The notes below the pieces were generated by a model. That model was not told where the DNA came from and ran no database searches. It saw only the letters and a program-made list of their open reading frames with translations. From assembly GCA_949295005.1 (NCBI GenBank), contig CASFJL010000014.1:1-34398 (forward strand): a stretch of DNA of 34,398 nucleotides. The letters are read 5' to 3'. The DNA is from an uncultured Pseudomonadota bacterium. Lineage in GTDB: Bacteria; Pseudomonadota; Alphaproteobacteria; RF32; CAG-239. Within the stretch, counting starts at the first letter, position 1. Every line of letters begins with the position of its first letter. Shown here piece by piece: positions 31,871 through 34,398 of the stretch. The translations under genes were made by a program, and so were the position numbers.

Positions 31871-32359
31871 ATGCGAATCTTAGGTTTGGACCCGAGTTTG
31901 TCCTCAACGGGGTGGGGAATAGTTGAAGTGGAAAATAATCACTTACGCTATGTTGCCGATGGTTTTATTAAAACAGATCCTAAATCTCCGTTGCCGGAAA
32001 GATTGACCGTTATTCACAACACTTTGAAAGATGTGATTAAAACTTATCAGCCGCAAGAAGCCGCTATTGAACAAGTTTTTTTGAATGATAACCCAACTTC
32101 TACCATCAAGCTTGGTATGGCCAGAGGCGTGGTGATTATGGCGCCGGCGCTGTTTGGCATTCCGGTTTGTGAATATGAGCCGACAAAGGTGAAAAAAGCG
32201 CTTGTCGGTGTGGGTAGAGCCGAAAAAAGTCAGGTCGAAACCATGGTAAAAGTATTGCTGCCCGGTTGTAAGCCTAAAAATAATGACTCGTCAGATGCTT
32301 TGGCAATGGCTATTACGCATTATAATTATCGTAACGCACGTGCTTTGGGAATGAAATAA
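31871..32359 (+). CDS. ruvC: Holliday junction resolvase RuvC
   Basis: The 162-aa nuclease has the RNase H-like catalytic tetrad: Asp7 (GLDPSLSSTGWG), Glu67 (AAIEQVF), Asp139 and Asp142 (NNDSSDALAMA), which match E. coli D7, E66, D138 and D141. It cleaves Holliday junctions moved by RuvAB. Length is close to normal (173 aa in E. coli). ruvA and ruvB are not in the window to the right: the next gene is an HD hydrolase, so the operon is not the usual ruvCAB. Confidence 0.95.
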   Translation: MRILGLDPSLSSTGWGIVEVENNHLRYVADGFIKTDPKSPLPERLTVIHNTLKDVIKTYQPQEAAIEQVFLNDNPTSTIKLGMARGVVIMAPALFGIPVCEYEPTKVKKALVGVGRAEKSQVETMVKVLLPGCKPKNNDSSDALAMAITHYNYRNARALGMK

Positions 32360-33061
32360 ATGTTGTTTGAACAAGTTTTGTCTGATGTGCGAAATCTTTT
32401 GAACGGAGATAACAGCGGGCATGGGACTGACCATGTGGAGCGGGTTTATGCTTTGGCGATGAAGCTATCCGAAGGCGAAAATGTAAACCAAGAGATTGTT
32501 GCTTTGGCAGCACTTCTCCACGATGTTGATGACTACAAACTCTTTGGAGACGATAATGCCAAAAACTTAATCAATGCCAAGAGAATTATGCAACAAAACA
32601 GGGTTGATGAGCAAACATCTGCTCAAGTATGCGATATAATTGCCCATATGGGATACAGCAAATGCTTGCAAGGTGTTCGACCGCAAAGCAAGGAAGGAAA
32701 AATTGTTTCTGATGCCGATATGTTGGAAGCAATAGGGGCTGTGGGTACCATTCGTTGTTTGGCTTATGCTCTTGCCAAATGTCATTCGGGAACAGACCAA
32801 GTTTTTGATAGAAATGTGTGGCCAGAAATTAATCTTTCGGCAGAAGAATATAAAAAGCCTAATCGAAAGTCTGATAACTTTATTAATCATTTTTTTGAAA
32901 AAATGCTCAAAATTAAAGATTTGATGATGACAGATGCCGGAAAAAAAGAGGCATACGTCAGGCATCAGTTTATGCTTGATTTTCTTTATGAGTTTTTTAG
33001 AGAAAATGATTGTCCCGATTGGATTGATTTTTTGGAAAAATTTGGCAACAAAAAATCTTGA
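32360..33061 (+). CDS. HD-domain phosphohydrolase (YedJ/YpgQ-like)
   Basis: The 233-aa protein has the HD superfamily metal site: His25 in HGTDHVERVYALA, His54-Asp55 in ALLHDVDDYKLFGD, and later SDADMLEAIGAVGTIR. Metal-dependent HD enzymes of this size hydrolyse nucleotides or phosphoesters; the substrate cannot be read here. The ATG follows the ruvC stop directly (TAA-ATG), so both are in one transcript and probably coupled. Confidence 0.85.
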   Translation: MLFEQVLSDVRNLLNGDNSGHGTDHVERVYALAMKLSEGENVNQEIVALAALLHDVDDYKLFGDDNAKNLINAKRIMQQNRVDEQTSAQVCDIIAHMGYSKCLQGVRPQSKEGKIVSDADMLEAIGAVGTIRCLAYALAKCHSGTDQVFDRNVWPEINLSAEEYKKPNRKSDNFINHFFEKMLKIKDLMMTDAGKKEAYVRHQFMLDFLYEFFRENDCPDWIDFLEKFGNKKS

Positions 33062-33126
33062 ATTTTCATTTTTATAACATATAATAAGGCAGATAACCTG
33101 ATTATTAACTTTAAAATTTTATAATT

Positions 33127-34296
33127 ATGGAGAAGAGTTTACCACTTATATTGGAAAAAATAAATAAGCAGCATAACAGATTGAAAAAACTGTTTAAAAA
33201 TACTGGTCATTATTATCAATTTGTCAATTGTTTTGAAGAGGCTGATTTTGTTGAAAAGTTGCGTTTCTGTAAAGAATTTAAGCCTGTTCAGCAGATATTA
33301 ACAAAAAAAGAATTTAATTATTTGTTGAATTTTTCAGAAATTCATCATGCGTATTCTTTAATTGCACAAATGGAATTTAATTTGGATTTTGGTTTGTGTG
33401 AAAAATTGTTGACAGAGAGAGTGCAGTGTCCGGTGAGCAGAGAATTTACATCTGTTTATCAACAGGTGAGATATACAAAGGCATGGATTTTCCCTCATGA
33501 AAATAATGTGATTGATATTATAATTGTAGCGCCGATTATTTTTTCAGATTCACACCCTACAAAAAAGAAAAAAGCGTTTTGTTTTTTTCCGGAGGCAGAA
33601 TTTGTTGCTTTTTGTAATGAAAAAAGATGTTATGTTGTTAGAATGTTGAGCGGTCATTCTGCACAAGATGATATTAATAAGGCTCTAAAACCAAAATTTG
33701 AAGATAGATGGTTTTCTTTGTTGTCTTATTCTCGTTATGAGGATATTAAAAATGATATTTTTAAGTTTAAGAAAAAAATGATGCTTACTTATGAATATTA
33801 TGCTGATTGCTTGTTAGAAGAAGCTTTGGGTGAAATATCTTTTGCCGATTTTGTCAGAAAGTATAACCGTTTTTCTTTTGCAGATTGGTTAAAAGTTCTA
33901 AATATTCAAAGTGAGAATGATGCTTTTATTTCTTTGCAACAAAAACATTGGAACATGATTGCTTATTTAGAAAATTTTAATGCAGTTACTGAAACTGTAG
34001 AAAAAGCAATTCATGATTATGAGCAAGATATAGCGGATGATGACGATGATGATGAAAATGGTGCTTTTTATACTCCATTCAATCAACAAGGTTTTTGGCT
34101 TTATCATGAAAAAGCAAGAGTTGTTTTTTATATTTATAATAACAACGGCTGGATTGCTGAAATTTACGTTAGAAGTAAATTGCAGATAGAATTTATAGTC
34201 TTGCGTAGGAAAATTTTATATGTGGTGAAATTTGTTAAAGATATTAACAATGAACCGAGGGTAAAAGAACTCTTATCAAAACAAAACTCCGTATAA
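33127..34296 (+). CDS. unrecognised 389-aa protein with an acidic run
   Basis: I do not recognise a family. No signal peptide or obvious membrane segment. The protein is rich in Lys, Phe and Tyr and mostly helical in appearance at the N-terminus. There is a run of six Asp (ADDDDDDENG, about residue 300) between two halves, and a basic C-terminal beta-rich region (RSKLQIEFIVLRRKILYVVK). There is no clear Shine-Dalgarno before the ATG. The stop is three bases before an IS-like end, so the 3' end may have been shaped by insertion. AT content is high. Confidence 0.5.
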   Translation: MEKSLPLILEKINKQHNRLKKLFKNTGHYYQFVNCFEEADFVEKLRFCKEFKPVQQILTKKEFNYLLNFSEIHHAYSLIAQMEFNLDFGLCEKLLTERVQCPVSREFTSVYQQVRYTKAWIFPHENNVIDIIIVAPIIFSDSHPTKKKKAFCFFPEAEFVAFCNEKRCYVVRMLSGHSAQDDINKALKPKFEDRWFSLLSYSRYEDIKNDIFKFKKKMMLTYEYYADCLLEEALGEISFADFVRKYNRFSFADWLKVLNIQSENDAFISLQQKHWNMIAYLENFNAVTETVEKAIHDYEQDIADDDDDDENGAFYTPFNQQGFWLYHEKARVVFYIYNNNGWIAEIYVRSKLQIEFIVLRRKILYVVKFVKDINNEPRVKELLSKQNSV

Positions 34297-34299
34297 AAG

Positions 34300-34398
34300 T
34301 GATCTGTACCCCATAAATTGGACAGTAAAAAAAAGTCCCGAGGGGTGTAAGTTAAGAGGAGAGATTAAGCAAATGGCATCGGCGTTGAGCCGGTGTCA
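34300..34398 (+). mobile_element. left end of a probable IS3-family insertion sequence, cut by the window
   Basis: TGATCTGTACCCC...AATTGGACA is like the terminal repeats of many IS3-family elements, which begin TG and contain a CCCC block followed by TTGGACA. About 70 bp in is AGGAGAG and an ATG at 34373, the usual layout for an orfA start. Only eight codons are visible, so the transposase is not identifiable from sequence. Confidence 0.4.

Overview
The window looks like part of the chromosome of an AT-rich alphaproteobacterium. The evidence is the mix of YebC, RuvC, PrmA and a lambda-type prophage of the kind common in that class, together with the low GC. A gut-associated Rhodospirillales-like lineage is my best guess, but no marker gene here proves it. 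It falls into two halves: a prophage (about 1-18850, cut by the left edge of the window) and ordinary host chromosome (about 19164-34299), ending in what looks like the tip of an insertion sequence.

The prophage genes nearly all read leftward. From right to left they are: a tRNA-Thr(UGU) gene with a tyrosine integrase beside it; a 218-aa protein of unknown function and an AlpA/Xis-like HTH protein; an O-like initiator whose gene contains six phased GCTGGTC iterons (probable origin) and a helicase-loader-like P gene; a sigma-like HTH protein (DUF6362-like); a GNAT acetyltransferase; a 447-bp control region with two terminators in series and a GC-rich cos-like patch; two ParB-like proteins, the second fused to a methyltransferase; TerS, TerL and gpW; a type II toxin-antitoxin module inserted with its own promoter and terminator; then portal, S49 protease with a nested scaffold gene, decoration protein, capsid protein E, connector proteins, tail terminator, tail tube and tail assembly chaperone. 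This head module is lambda-like in gene content and order. Tape measure, tail tip and lysis genes must lie to the left of the window.

Three features of the prophage stand out. The tail assembly chaperone gene carries a canonical A AAA AAC slippery heptamer. Its -1 frame is then open for 59 codons to the window edge and encodes a CxxC...CxxxxC cluster, so a G/GT-type programmed frameshift is very likely. Two intergenic elements (1542-1808 and 2241-2405) each form a long inverted repeat whose 3' arm contains the Shine-Dalgarno of the next tail gene and whose 5' arm is next to the previous stop codon. The arm sequences differ between the two elements but stay complementary, and a central hairpin is shared. 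This looks like an RNA translation-coupling device. At the right boundary, a complete tRNA-Thr sits inside a 20-bp inverted repeat, and about 200 bp further on lies the 5' half of a second tRNA-Thr broken exactly in the anticodon loop.

The host half holds a peptidase E homologue, an ArsR regulator with a divided Zn/Cd efflux system (separate HMA chaperone and P1B ATPase, with operator palindromes at the promoter), a YbhN/LPG-synthase-like membrane protein, an unrecognised 389-aa protein, a coiled-coil putative metallopeptidase, a leftward prmA - Xaa-Pro aminopeptidase - periplasmic CxxC protein cluster, an exported protein of unknown function, yebC, ruvC, an HD hydrolase and an unrecognised 389-aa protein followed directly by the IS3-like end.
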